From Cognatazoarcus sp050305135 (GTDB lineage Bacteria > Pseudomonadota > Gammaproteobacteria > Burkholderiales > Rhodocyclaceae), in NCBI GenBank assembly GCA_050305135.1, contig JBNLET010000011.1, forward strand, positions 1 to 31,976: a stretch of 31,976 bases of DNA, written 5' to 3'. This document shows, one piece after another, positions 9,178 through 17,076 of the stretch. Under the pieces are notes generated by a model, which was given only the letters and a program-made list of their open reading frames with translations, was not told where the DNA came from and ran no database searches. The position numbers were made by a program, and so were the translations under genes. Position 1 is the stretch's first letter. Each line of letters starts with the position of its first letter.

Positions 9178-9199
9178 GAGCATGATGTGCCCGATGCTC
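9178..9199. promoter_or_regulatory. Candidate LysR-type operator between esterase and regulator
   Basis: GAGCAT-N10-ATGCTC is a perfect 6-bp inverted repeat in the 215-base divergent gap. LysR-type regulators usually bind T-N11-A dyads next to their own promoter; here the core is T-N10-A, close to that. It lies 180 bases from the esterase start and 43 from the regulator's Met. No other strong dyad was seen in this gap. Confidence 0.35.
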
Positions 9200-9227
9200 A
9201 AATCAAGACAGTGAATGGATCAAATAC

Positions 9228-9252
9228 TGGATATCAGCCATATGGATATCAG
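9228..9252 (+). repeat. Short direct repeat at the LysR gene start
   Basis: TGGATATCAG occurs at 9228-9237 and again at 9243-9252. The second copy overlaps the chosen start codon, so both copies sit where a regulator could block its own translation or transcription. It may equally be chance. Confidence 0.3.
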
Positions 9253-10177
9253 GCGGGTGGATCTGAACCTGCTGGTCGCCTTCGATGCGCTGTTGCGATG
9301 CCGCAACGTCAGTCGCGCGGCCGAGGCCCTCGGCGTCAGCCAGCCGGCCATGAGCTTTGCGCTGGGCAAGCTGCGCAAGGTCTTCGACGACCGCTTGTTC
9401 GTCCGCACCGGGCGCGGCATCCGGCCCACGCCAAGGGCCGAGGAATTGGCCCTGCCGCTGCGCCGGGTGCTGGACGCGATCTCGAACGATCTGCTGCGGC
9501 CGCCCTCGTTCGACCCTGCCACGACGCGCCGCACTTTCGCGCTCAACATGTCCGACGTCGGCGAGCTGGTGTTCCTGCCCAGGATCCGCGCCTACTTGCA
9601 GCAGGCCGCCCCCGCGGCGACGATCAGGACCCTGTCGCTGCCGCCGGAGCTGCTAGGCGCCGCGCTGGAGTCCGGCGAGATCGACCTGGCAGTGGGCTAT
9701 TTCGACGACCTCGGCGCGCAGGGGCTGTACCAGCAACGCCTGTTCAGCCATTCGTTCGCCTGCGTCGCGTCGAAGGCGCATCCGACGATCAGCCACGGAC
9801 TGAGCCTGCAGCAGTTTTGCGACGCCCAGCACATCGTCGTGCGGCAGGAGGGCAAGAAGGGCCCGGACCTGTTCGAGCAGGCGCTCGCCGCCGCGGGCAT
9901 CGAGCGGCAGGTGGTGCTGGACGTGCCCCACTTCCTGGCGTTGCCGCTGCTGATCGCCGACTCGGCTCTGATCGCGACGGTGCCCTACGCGGTCGCGGCG
10001 AGCTTTGCGCAGATGGCCGAACTGAAGCTGCTGCGGCCTCCGGTCGAGGTCGCGCCGGCCCACGTCAAGCAGTACTGGCATCTGCGCTTCCACGGTGACG
10101 AGGCGAACGTCTGGCTGCGGCGCGTGATCCTGGAGTTGTTCGGCGAGCCGCAGCCGGAAGCGCTCGGCGCCGACTAG
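9242..10177 (+). CDS. LysR-family transcriptional regulator
   Basis: 311-residue regulator counted from the Met at 9242. Residues ~5-65 form the winged helix-turn-helix (VDLNLLVAFDALLRCRNVSRAAEALGVSQPAMS, given here only in outline by its start VDLNLL and end SQPAMS). The remainder fits the periplasmic-binding-like effector domain. An upstream in-frame ATG at 9215 would add nine residues; I prefer 9242 because family members normally start one to four residues before the (R)VDLNLL motif. Neither start has a strong Shine-Dalgarno. The gene is divergent from the esterase lipoprotein gene, the classical arrangement for a LysR regulator and its target, so it probably responds to an aromatic compound released by or related to that esterase. 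The effector is unknown. Confidence 0.88.
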   Translation: MDIRRVDLNLLVAFDALLRCRNVSRAAEALGVSQPAMSFALGKLRKVFDDRLFVRTGRGIRPTPRAEELALPLRRVLDAISNDLLRPPSFDPATTRRTFALNMSDVGELVFLPRIRAYLQQAAPAATIRTLSLPPELLGAALESGEIDLAVGYFDDLGAQGLYQQRLFSHSFACVASKAHPTISHGLSLQQFCDAQHIVVRQEGKKGPDLFEQALAAAGIERQVVLDVPHFLALPLLIADSALIATVPYAVAASFAQMAELKLLRPPVEVAPAHVKQYWHLRFHGDEANVWLRRVILELFGEPQPEALGAD

Positions 10178-10332
10178 CCGAGCGACGCTCGACCCGCCGC
10201 GCCTCGCCGCGCCCGCGCACCGCTGCATCAGCCGGATGGCATGTCCTGCCCGGCGTTCGGCGCGCTCGACGACGGGCCGGCCGCCGGCCAGCGACCGTTC
10301 GGCGCGCGGTCCGGCGCAATGCGTGCGATTTC

Positions 10333-10338
10333 TATAAT
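10333..10338 (+). promoter_or_regulatory. Perfect -10 box (TATAAT) for the Yip1-like gene
   Basis: TATAAT lies 28 bases before ATG 10366 in an otherwise GC-rich gap, with GAGGAGA as Shine-Dalgarno between them. The -35 region is GC-rich with no clear TTGACA-like element. Confidence 0.5.
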
Positions 10339-10365
10339 GAATCATCGCCTTACCCGAGGAGATCG

Positions 10366-10965
10366 ATGATGAACCTGGCTCAATATCCGAAGATGATCTG
10401 GTCGTACGGCGACGGCTGGAAAGAGCTGATGCGCGTGCACCCGACGCCGGCGCACCTGATGTGGCGCTATGCGGCACCGATGTCGCTGTTGCCGCCGGCC
10501 ATGTTCGCCTATGCGGCGATGGTGCATCCGGGCACGGTGCTGCCGGACCTGGTGCCGGCGGTGACGGGCATGGAGGTGCTGGCGACCTGCATCGTGTTCT
10601 TCCTGGCCCAGTTGCTGATGGTCAGGATCATGGCGGCGGTGATCCAGAAGACCGCCGAAATGGTCGATGCGCAGTCCGACTACCTCAACGCCTTCACGCT
10701 CGCGACGGTGGCGCCGACGCCCTTGTGGCTGGCCTCGCTGTCCTTGTTCGTGCCGAGCTTCGGCTTCATGCTGACGATCGGGGCGATCGCCTGGTGCCTG
10801 TCGGCGGCGCTGGTGCTGCACGGGGTCGAACCGCTGTTCCGGCTCGAGAACCACAGCCGCTCGCGACTGATGGCGGGCTTCATCCTGAGCGCCGGCGTGA
10901 TGGCGTGGATCGGCATGATCGTCGTCATGGCGATGCTGATGAGCATACTGCTGCAGTGGCGCTGA
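10366..10965 (+). CDS. Yip1 family membrane protein
   Basis: 199-residue inner-membrane protein with about five hydrophobic segments, near residues 33-53, 66-92, 107-130, 130-153 and 168-195. The cytoplasmic N-terminus (MIWSYGDGWKELMRVHPTPA) matches the start of bacterial Yip1-domain proteins, where a short amphipathic region precedes five helices. Their bacterial role is unknown; in eukaryotes the domain belongs to Golgi trafficking proteins. Two consecutive ATGs occur; GAGGAGA is placed well for either. A perfect -10 precedes it and a strong hairpin follows, so it is probably a single-gene unit. It is convergent with the DUF3999 gene. Confidence 0.75.
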   Translation: MMNLAQYPKMIWSYGDGWKELMRVHPTPAHLMWRYAAPMSLLPPAMFAYAAMVHPGTVLPDLVPAVTGMEVLATCIVFFLAQLLMVRIMAAVIQKTAEMVDAQSDYLNAFTLATVAPTPLWLASLSLFVPSFGFMLTIGAIAWCLSAALVLHGVEPLFRLENHSRSRLMAGFILSAGVMAWIGMIVVMAMLMSILLQWR

Positions 10966-10985
10966 GCGCAGCGCAGCATAGAGTG

Positions 10986-11010
10986 GAGGGCGGCGCGATG
11001 CGCCGCCCTC
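10986..11010. terminator. Terminator hairpin between convergent genes
   Basis: GAGGGCGGCGC, loop GAT, GCGCCGCCCTC: a perfect 11-bp stem 20 bases after the Yip1-gene stop and 30 from the DUF3999 stop. It is followed on the plus strand by GTCGTTTCG, a weak T-run. Confidence 0.6.
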
Positions 11011-11040
11011 GTCGTTTCGCCGTCCGCTGGCGGCCTCGGC

Positions 11041-12378
11041 TCAGTGCGGAGGGCGCTTCAGGTCGCGCCACAGGCCGCGCGCCATCCAGGCCAGCAGCAC
11101 GACGCCGAGGACGAGCGCGCCCCACAGCCACCAGTGGCGTCCGGGCTGCCACGGCGAAGGGGGACGCACGATCGGCGCGGGCCTCGTCTGGTCCTCGGCG
11201 ATGCGGGCGACGGCGATCGGTGCGGCCTGCGGCGTGCCAAAGCCGGGCACCAGTTGTTCGGCGCGCAGCCAGGCCGGCGAGATGTCCGGCTGGCCTGCCG
11301 CCAGCCGGAACGGACCCTCGCCGCGCGCGACGAAGACCACTTCCTCGGGCAGCCAGCCCAGTTCCAGCAGCGGGGCCCGGGCATTGGTGTCGGGCTGCTG
11401 CAGCGTCACCCGCCACAGCGCATCGCGGGTCGGCGGCAGCGTCACGGCCGCGCCCTCGCGCGTCGCTCCGCCGGTCTGCAGGCTGTAGCCGACGGTCCGC
11501 GCCTGCTCGTGCCAACGCGTCGTGACGGTCGGACGCGAGGCGATCAGCGCGGCCACCACGTCGTTGCCGGCGTCCGGCCGCAGCCGTGCCCGGTCCACCG
11601 GAAACAGGCCCGGCAGGCGATAGTCGACGTGGCCGCCACTGGCCGTGCCCGGCAGCGTGAGCCAATGGCGCGACGGCGCGGCGGCCCGTTGATGGTGGAT
11701 CAGCTCCACCGCCCTGGGCGGCGGATCCGGCGGTGCATCGAGCCAGGACAGCCGCAGATAGCGCTGGCTGGTGCCGGCGAGCGGAATCACGCTGCGCTCC
11801 AGCCGGCTGTCGCCGACGCCGACCGCCAACACCACCTCGTGCTCGGCCAGCGTCTTCCAGCGTGCCAGGTCGGACGAGGTGTCGATGCGCAGGCGTCCCT
11901 CGAAGGCCTGGTCGGCCTCCAGCACCATCGCGATCCCTTCCACCTGCCGATCGAAGCGTCCGGTGTCGATCAGGAAGCGGGTGCCGGGTGCCTGATGCGG
12001 CGGCTTCTCGCGCAGCTCGACTTCCACCTGAGTGTCGCCGCCACGATGCCGCACCGACACCTGCGTGTCTTCGCCACTGCCCGGCGCGCTTGGCGGCAGC
12101 GCCGCCAGCGCGACCCGGACGCGGATCTCGCGCGGCTCTTCGGAGCGCGGCAGGCGGGCCATCGGCAGCGCCTCGCCGGCCCGGTTGAAGATCCGCAGGT
12201 CGCCCAGGTCGGCGCGCCGCAGCACCCGGTAGACCGCTTCGTTCAGTTCGAGACGCAGCAGCGCGGCGTCGGGTGGCGCCTCCAGCGGCAGTGTGACGGC
12301 GAAATCGGACGGCTCCGTCGCGTTCGCAGCCAGAGGCAGCAGCGACAGCAGCAACAGGGTCGACAGCAGGCGTTTCAT
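11041..12378 (-). CDS. DUF3999 family exported protein
   Basis: 445-residue protein of unknown function. It starts with a signal peptide (MKRLLSTLLLLSLLPLAANA). The body is beta-rich with regular charged/hydrophobic alternation, and a single C-terminal membrane helix (WWLWGALVLGVVLLAWMARGL, residues ~415-435) is followed by a basic tail. The expected topology is a large periplasmic domain anchored at its C-terminus. Its ATG overlaps the TGA of the DUF2339 gene by four bases (ATGA), so translation is probably coupled. DUF3999 and DUF2339 genes commonly travel together in proteobacteria, which suggests a membrane complex in the envelope. The same frame stays open further upstream through the DUF2339 gene, but that part reads as random Arg/Ala-rich protein and is not a fusion. 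Confidence 0.8.
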   Translation of the reverse strand: MKRLLSTLLLLSLLPLAANATEPSDFAVTLPLEAPPDAALLRLELNEAVYRVLRRADLGDLRIFNRAGEALPMARLPRSEEPREIRVRVALAALPPSAPGSGEDTQVSVRHRGGDTQVEVELREKPPHQAPGTRFLIDTGRFDRQVEGIAMVLEADQAFEGRLRIDTSSDLARWKTLAEHEVVLAVGVGDSRLERSVIPLAGTSQRYLRLSWLDAPPDPPPRAVELIHHQRAAAPSRHWLTLPGTASGGHVDYRLPGLFPVDRARLRPDAGNDVVAALIASRPTVTTRWHEQARTVGYSLQTGGATREGAAVTLPPTRDALWRVTLQQPDTNARAPLLELGWLPEEVVFVARGEGPFRLAAGQPDISPAWLRAEQLVPGFGTPQAAPIAVARIAEDQTRPAPIVRPPSPWQPGRHWWLWGALVLGVVLLAWMARGLWRDLKRPPH

Positions 12379-15089
12379 CGTTCGGACCTCGCCGGTGGCA
12401 GCGGTGAGAAATAGCCCACCACCAGCAACAGCAGGCCGGCGCCGAGGAAGGACACGATGCGCGCCATCGTGCCGGTGCTGGCCATGTCGATCAGGAACAG
12501 CTTGGCCACCACGACGCCGAGCAGCGCCGCACCGACCATCCACAGGCTGCGGCGCGCCTGCCGGCTGGCGACGAAGGCCAGCGCCAGACCCAGGATCGCC
12601 CAGAACAGGCTGAGCGCCATCTGCACGGTGTCGCTGGCGAACAGCGCGCGCGGGGTCCAGGCGACGCCGCCGTACTGATGCAGCGCGCGCAGCAGGGCGC
12701 CGTTGGCGAGCAGGAAGGTCAGGCCGGCCAGCACGGCGGGAAAGTACCGCAAGGCCCCCGCCGCGCGATCGGCCGGCGCGGCGGCGGCGAGCTGCCACCA
12801 GCGCAGGCTGATCAGCACGCTCGCGCACAGCATCAGCTCGAGCGGGTTCATGAGCGGCAGGTAGGGCAGCGGGAAGGCGCTGCCGTCGGACAGCAGGTTG
12901 AGCACGAAAGCCCACGCCAGCGAGGCCGCCGCCAGGCCGCCGCCGCCGATCCGCAGATAGGCCCACGGCCAGCGGGCCACCGGCCACAGGCCCTTGCGCT
13001 CGCCCACCAGCACGGCCACCAGCGCCAGCACCGGCGCCAGCGCGAAAGCTGCCGCCGGCCAGCTGCTGCCGCCCAGCCGGTGGTCGGCAGCGGCGGTCAG
13101 CATCCAGGCGGCAGCCAGCGTCGCCAGCCACAGGCCGGCGATATGGGCCGCCGGCAGCGATTTCTGCAAGCGCCCGACGGCGCCGTCTTCGAGCCGGCGC
13201 AGGCACCAGCCGTGGGCCGGCACCGCTGCCAGCCAGGCGGCCAGGCCCCAGCCGTAGGCCGGACTGCGGTCGATTTCCAGGCTGCCGGCCAGCGACAGCA
13301 GCATGCCGGGCAGGGTCAGCAGCGCCGCCCAGCCCAGCAGCGGCCACGCCAGGCGCCGCGCCGCGACGCTCGCCAGCACCGCGCTGGCAAGGAACAGCGC
13401 CAGCAGCGCGGCCGGCATCTGGCGATGGGTCAGCCAAGCGCCGAGTTCGTCCAGGCCGCCGCCCAGCCACCACAGCACGGCCCAGGCCAGCAGCCCGATC
13501 TCGGCCGGCCGCAGCAGGCGTGGCCAGACGTCCGGCCGGCGCGCCGCCTGCAGGCCGGCGAACAGGCCGCCGAGCGCGATCAGCAGCGTGCCGACATACC
13601 AGGCGTTGAGCACCGGCAGGCCGCGCCCAAACTGGTGCAATTGCGCATCGGCGCCGAACAGCAGGCCGGCGCCGAGCTGCAGCAGCAGGCCGGTGGCGAT
13701 CGCCAGCTTGCGCCGCTGCCGGCTGCCGACCCACATCAGCGCGGCGCCTTCCATCGCCCAGGCGGCGGCGCTCCAGCGGCCATCCAGCGCGAGCGGAATG
13801 GCCAGCGTCAGGAAGGCCACGCCCAGCGCCAGGAAGGATTCCACCAGCAGGCGCAGGCCGTCGCGGCGGCGGCCGAGCAGCCAGCGCGCCAGCAGCAGGT
13901 AGAAGGCGCCGAGCGCCAGCGCGCTCCAGGCCAGGGCGTATTCCATCCCGTGCACCAGTGCCGCCTGCAGGCCGAAGCCGACCACCGGCGTGCCGAACAC
14001 GATGCCGCCGTCCACGTAGTGGGCCAGCCGCGGCGCCTGTCGCCAGGCGTACAGCACCGCCGCCGCCACGTAGATCAGGAAGAAGCCGATCAGGAAGGGC
14101 TCGGTGCTGGCGAACAACTCCGGCCGGTAGTCGCGTGCGCCCCAGGCCAGCGCGATCGAGAACGTGAACAGGAAGCCGGTCAGGTTGAGGCCGCGCCAGG
14201 CCCGCTTCCAGCCGATCGCCAGCACGCCCAGGTTGAGCAGCATGTAATAGGTGAACAGCGCGATGTGGTCGCCCTGTCCGCTCGAAGCGAGGATCGGTGC
14301 CAGGAAGCCGCCGGCGCTGCCGATCACCGCCAGCGCCTGGGCGTCCTGCAGGATCGCCAGCAGCGCCGCCAGCGCGACGATCGCCAGCAGCAGCGCGAAG
14401 GCCAGCCCGGCCGGCAGCAGCGCGTACAGGCGCATCGACGCGAACACCGTCAGGTAGAGCACCGCGATGCCGCCGCCCTGCATCGACATCGCATAGGCGG
14501 GGCGGCGCCGGCGCAGCCGCCAGCCGGTGCCGAGCAGCGCCGCGCCGCCCAGCGCGATGCCGGCCAGCCGCAACTCCAGCGGCAGCAGGCTGTGCTCGAC
14601 CGCGTAGCGGGCCAGGAAGGCGAAGCCGAAGAACAGCACCAGCAGCCCGACGCGCATCACGGTGTTGCCGCCCAGCAGCCAGCCGCGCAGACGCTGGAAC
14701 GCTTCGTCGAGGGTCGAGGAGGGCCGCTCGGCGGTGGCCGGGCGCGGCGCAGCGGCTGCCGGCAGCGGCGCCGGCGATGGCTGTGGCGATGGCTGTGGCG
14801 ACGGTGCCGCGACCGCATCTTCGATCGGCGGCGGCGCGGCCGCCGGCGCGCTCGGCGCGGCGCCGCCGACTTCGCGCCGCAACTGGGCCAGCTCGCTCTG
14901 CAGCCGAGGCAGTTCCTGTTCCAGCCGCCGCAGCCGCGCCTCGACCGTGGCGTCGCCCCGGCCGCCGCGCCGCTGCAGCAGGTAGCCGGCGAAGCCGCCG
15001 AGCACCGCCCACACCACGATGCTGGAACCGGATTCGAGCCCGAGCAAGGCGCCGGCAACGATGCCGGCGACTATCCACATCGGGTGCAT
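12375..15089 (-). CDS. DUF2339 family polytopic membrane protein
   Basis: 904-residue inner-membrane protein with well over 20 hydrophobic segments. It begins with two short membrane segments (residues 5-38). A coiled-coil-like stretch (~45-72) and a Pro/Ser/Gln linker (~78-120, containing the SPQPSPQPSP repeat) follow. The polytopic body starts at WLLGGNTVMRVGLLVLFFGF (~137). This N-terminal linker plus many-helix plan is the DUF2339 (COG5373) pattern; function is unknown. An ATG nine bases downstream (15080) is the better start by spacing, since AAGAAGGA directly abuts ATG 15089 but is 9 bases from ATG 15080. It is the first gene of a coupled pair with DUF3999. The 234-base gap upstream shows no gene. 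Confidence 0.8.
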   Translation of the reverse strand: MHPMWIVAGIVAGALLGLESGSSIVVWAVLGGFAGYLLQRRGGRGDATVEARLRRLEQELPRLQSELAQLRREVGGAAPSAPAAAPPPIEDAVAAPSPQPSPQPSPAPLPAAAAPRPATAERPSSTLDEAFQRLRGWLLGGNTVMRVGLLVLFFGFAFLARYAVEHSLLPLELRLAGIALGGAALLGTGWRLRRRRPAYAMSMQGGGIAVLYLTVFASMRLYALLPAGLAFALLLAIVALAALLAILQDAQALAVIGSAGGFLAPILASSGQGDHIALFTYYMLLNLGVLAIGWKRAWRGLNLTGFLFTFSIALAWGARDYRPELFASTEPFLIGFFLIYVAAAVLYAWRQAPRLAHYVDGGIVFGTPVVGFGLQAALVHGMEYALAWSALALGAFYLLLARWLLGRRRDGLRLLVESFLALGVAFLTLAIPLALDGRWSAAAWAMEGAALMWVGSRQRRKLAIATGLLLQLGAGLLFGADAQLHQFGRGLPVLNAWYVGTLLIALGGLFAGLQAARRPDVWPRLLRPAEIGLLAWAVLWWLGGGLDELGAWLTHRQMPAALLALFLASAVLASVAARRLAWPLLGWAALLTLPGMLLSLAGSLEIDRSPAYGWGLAAWLAAVPAHGWCLRRLEDGAVGRLQKSLPAAHIAGLWLATLAAAWMLTAAADHRLGGSSWPAAAFALAPVLALVAVLVGERKGLWPVARWPWAYLRIGGGGLAAASLAWAFVLNLLSDGSAFPLPYLPLMNPLELMLCASVLISLRWWQLAAAAPADRAAGALRYFPAVLAGLTFLLANGALLRALHQYGGVAWTPRALFASDTVQMALSLFWAILGLALAFVASRQARRSLWMVGAALLGVVVAKLFLIDMASTGTMARIVSFLGAGLLLLVVGYFSPLPPARSER

Positions 15090-15275
15090 TCCTTCTTCGT
15101 TCGTGCCGTCGCGCGGCGAGGGTCGTCCATGTGCGCTCCAGGGCGGGCCGGACGTGCCGCCGCGGGCTGTCCGTCATGCCGCCGGGGTTGCCGGGGGAGT
15201 TGCGCGGCCAGGACGGAGATTACGGGGCGCGACGGTGCTTGAAAAGCTCTGCCGCGCCGGTCGCTGCGAACGATA

Positions 15276-15288
15276 CCGGCCGTGCCGG
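15276..15288 (-). terminator. Short hairpin downstream of the DUF488 gene
   Basis: CCGGC-CGT-GCCGG, a 5-bp stem 36 bases past the DUF488 stop, within the gap that precedes the DUF2339 gene. The stem is short and has no T-tract. Confidence 0.25.
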
Positions 15289-15323
15289 CCGCTGCTACCC
15301 GCGGGCTGCCGCAGGCGAAGCCG

Positions 15324-15710
15324 CTACTCGAAGCGGGCACCGTTCTCCCGCAGCAGCTCGCGCAACACCGAGCGGTGGCAATGGGCCTCGTCCTCGCAAT
15401 AGCAGCCGACCGAGAAGTCCGCCTGCTGCGACAACTGCGCCAGCAGCGCGATGGCGTGGGCGGCGTCGGGCTTGGCCATCTCGCTGCGGTATTTCTTCTT
15501 GAAGGTGGCCCATTGCGCCGGGGTTTCGGCCTGCTGGCCGAGCTTCATCAGCTCGGCGCTCGGCGCCACGTTCGGAAACCAGACGTCGTACCAGTTGCGG
15601 CGCGCGAACTCGGTCTTCGGCACGCCGCGCGGCGGACGCCGCACGGTACCGATGCGGGTGCCTTCCTGCGGCAGCCGCTCGCTGCCGAGACGTACGATAC
15701 GGACAACCAT
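15324..15710 (-). CDS. DUF488 family protein
   Basis: 128-residue cytoplasmic protein. The start MVVRIVRLGSERL, the RRPPRGVP segment, WYDVWFPNVAPS, and the C-terminal SVGCYCEDEAHCHRSVLRELL are characteristic of the DUF488 family (YeaO-like branch). The C-terminal Cys-rich CYCEDEAHCHR motif is the family's most conserved part and could bind metal or serve a redox or nuclease-like role; this is not established. Length is normal for the family. A good GGAGGAG precedes the ATG at 15710. The upstream gene on the same strand (DUF3106) is separated by a strong hairpin, so it probably has its own promoter. Confidence 0.85.
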   Translation of the reverse strand: MVVRIVRLGSERLPQEGTRIGTVRRPPRGVPKTEFARRNWYDVWFPNVAPSAELMKLGQQAETPAQWATFKKKYRSEMAKPDAAHAIALLAQLSQQADFSVGCYCEDEAHCHRSVLRELLRENGARFE

Positions 15711-15730
15711 GGCATCTCCTCCAGCGCTGT

Positions 15731-15755
15731 CGGCGGCCCTTCGGGCAGGCCGCCG
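15731..15755 (-). terminator. Hairpin between DUF3106 and DUF488 genes
   Basis: CGGCGGCC, 9-base loop, GGCCGCCG: a perfect 8-bp stem. A second hairpin, GGCCGG-CGCGAA-CCGGCC, lies at 15777-15794, just after the DUF3106 stop. Together they probably end or attenuate the minus-strand transcript. Confidence 0.4.
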
Positions 15756-15805
15756 GCATAGCATACGCCCGCCGACGGCCGGCGCGAACCGGCCCGGGTG
15801 GCCGG

Positions 15806-16309
15806 CTAGTCGCCGCCCGCGCGGCGCGCGCGGCGCTGGCGCAGGCGCTCGATGACGCGCGCCTTCTGTTCGTCGTCCATGCTGCGCCAGCGCTCCCGCA
15901 GCGCCGCGCGGCGCTCCGGCGGCAGCGCGCGAAAGCGCTTCAGCCGCTGCCGGAACTCGGCCTTCTGCTGCGGCGACAGGCTGCGGTAGCGCTCCAGGTT
16001 GGCGCGTGCGCGGGCGCGCTGCTCGGGCGTCATGCCGCGCCACTTCTGCAGTCTTTGGCGGGCCACTTCGTGCTGCTCGGGGCTCATCTCGCTCCAGCGC
16101 GCCGCGCCCTTCAGCAGGCGCTGCTGGCGTTCCGCCGGCAGGCTGTCCCAGCGCTCGCGCAGCGGCTCGAGGATGCGCTGCTGTGCGGCGTCGAGCTGCG
16201 ACCATTCGATGGCTTGCGCGCCGGCCGCAACGGCCGGCGCCAGTACCAGCAGCAGGGCCGCCAGGCAGGCCCCGGCCAGCCGTCGCAGGCCCGGGCTAGC
16301 GGTCCGCAT
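15806..16309 (-). CDS. DUF3106 family exported protein
   Basis: 167-residue protein with a signal peptide (AGACLAALLLVLAPAVAAGAQA, cleavage near residue 32; only its outline is given). The mature part is a run of short Arg/Glu-rich helical units, each opening with a W or Y and a (M/L)(S/T)PEQ-type turn: SLPAERQQ, EMSPEQHE, GMTPEQRA, SLSPQQKA, ALPPERRA. This periodic pattern defines the DUF3106 family, a periplasmic group of unknown function often encoded near envelope-stress genes. GGAGAG lies just upstream of ATG 16309. The gene lies downstream of the 11-residue-repeat gene and is probably co-transcribed with it. Confidence 0.8.
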   Translation of the reverse strand: MRTASPGLRRLAGACLAALLLVLAPAVAAGAQAIEWSQLDAAQQRILEPLRERWDSLPAERQQRLLKGAARWSEMSPEQHEVARQRLQKWRGMTPEQRARARANLERYRSLSPQQKAEFRQRLKRFRALPPERRAALRERWRSMDDEQKARVIERLRQRRARRAGGD

Positions 16310-16427
16310 CGGTGCTCTCCGTTACCGGCACGGCCTCGCTCCCCGGGGCCAGGATTTCGAGTTCGGTCATCGCTTCGTCCTCGGCCTCGAGTTCGGCCAG
16401 CAGTTCGAGCAGTCGCCGCGCACGGCC
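16296..16427 (-). other. Open frame after the TGA of the 11-residue-repeat gene; possible small coding region
   Basis: After the TGA at 16428-16430 the same frame stays open for 43 codons and ends at TAG 16296-16298, inside the first codons of DUF3106. It reads LLELLAELEAEDEAMTELEI in its middle, an acidic Leu-rich composition unlike chance GC-rich frames here, which are Arg/Ala-rich. An ATG at 16370 would give 24 residues. It could be a separate small protein read with DUF3106, the true end of the upstream protein after an acquired stop, or chance. Confidence 0.3.
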
Positions 16428-16823
16428 TCACCCGGCGCGGCGGCCCACCCGCGCCGAACGCCGGTCGAGCCGGTCGTTGATGCGCTCGCCGCGCCGGTCG
16501 AGCCGGTTGTCGATGCGGTCGCCGCGGCGCTCGAGGCGGGCGTCGATGCGGTCACCCTTGTTCTCCAGATGGTTGGCGAGGCCTTCGTGGCCGGCGTCGC
16601 GGGCGCGGTCCGCGCGCCGGTCGAGGCGATTTTCGATCCGATCGCCGCGCGCGTCGAGCCGTTCTTCGATGCGCTCGCCGCGCTGGTCGAGACGCTGCTC
16701 GACGCGATCGCCGATTCGATCCAGCCGCTCGGCACGTCGTTCCGGATCGGCCGCGGCGGCGGCCGTAGCGGTCAGCAGCGCCGCCATCAGCAGGGCCAGC
16801 GTCGTCGTCTTGGTGTTGTTCAT
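16428..16823 (-). CDS. Exported protein made of 11-residue repeats
   Basis: 131-residue protein that starts with a signal peptide (MNNTKTTTLALLMAALLTAT, cleavage near AAAAA). The mature part is almost only 11-residue repeats of the form G-(D/E)-R-(I/V)-x-x-R-L-(D/E)-x-R. Three occur in a row (GDRVEQRLDQR, GERIEERLDAR, GDRIENRLDRR), then a 19-residue variant ending GLANHLENK, then three more (GDRIDARLERR, GDRIDNRLDRR, GERINDRLDRR). Eleven-residue periodicity with alternating acid/base pairs suggests a long, salt-bridged, hendecad-type amphipathic helix. I start at 16823, where AGGAGA is well placed; upstream residues to 16877 are not protein-like. Function is unknown. It is followed by DUF3106 on the same strand and is divergent from the TIR-STAND gene. 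Confidence 0.7.
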   Translation of the reverse strand: MNNTKTTTLALLMAALLTATAAAAADPERRAERLDRIGDRVEQRLDQRGERIEERLDARGDRIENRLDRRADRARDAGHEGLANHLENKGDRIDARLERRGDRIDNRLDRRGERINDRLDRRSARVGRRAG

Positions 16824-17018
16824 GGTCTTCTCCTGGTTGGTAGCCTCGGTTCGGGCACCCGCCGATTTCGCGGGCACTTGAAGCAGGGAACGCAGGCCGG
16901 CCCGAGTCGACTACAAGGGGGCCGAAATTTCTTTCGCGGCGTGCGGCGACGCCCGTCGCGATGGCGCCGACAGGGCGGCTTGCACATCGCAGCCCCGTCG
17001 CACATGGCACACTGCTGT

Positions 17019-17028
17019 CCTGTACAGG
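17019..17028. promoter_or_regulatory. 10-bp palindrome CCTGTACAGG in the divergent gap
   Basis: A perfect palindrome lies 49 bases before the TIR-STAND start, in the 253-base gap between it and the 11-residue-repeat gene. It could be an operator for either gene. It is not a LexA box, whose half-sites are spaced 8 bases apart. No clear -10/-35 pair is visible here. Confidence 0.25.
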
Positions 17029-17076
17029 GGTCGCCCGGCCGGCAGGGCGACAGGATGGTTCCGGACAAGGGGCGAG

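Noticed and set aside
11041..15177. One 1378-residue minus-strand protein spanning DUF3999 and DUF2339
   Set aside because: Only the C-terminal third is protein-like in this frame; DUF2339 is in a different frame and overlaps by ATGA.
12678..15242. 854-codon plus-strand frame
   Set aside because: Gln/Arg/Ala-rich antisense shadow of the DUF2339 gene.
17009..17030. LexA (SOS) box before the TIR-STAND gene
   Set aside because: CTGT and ACAG half-sites are not 8 bases apart; only the short palindrome remains.
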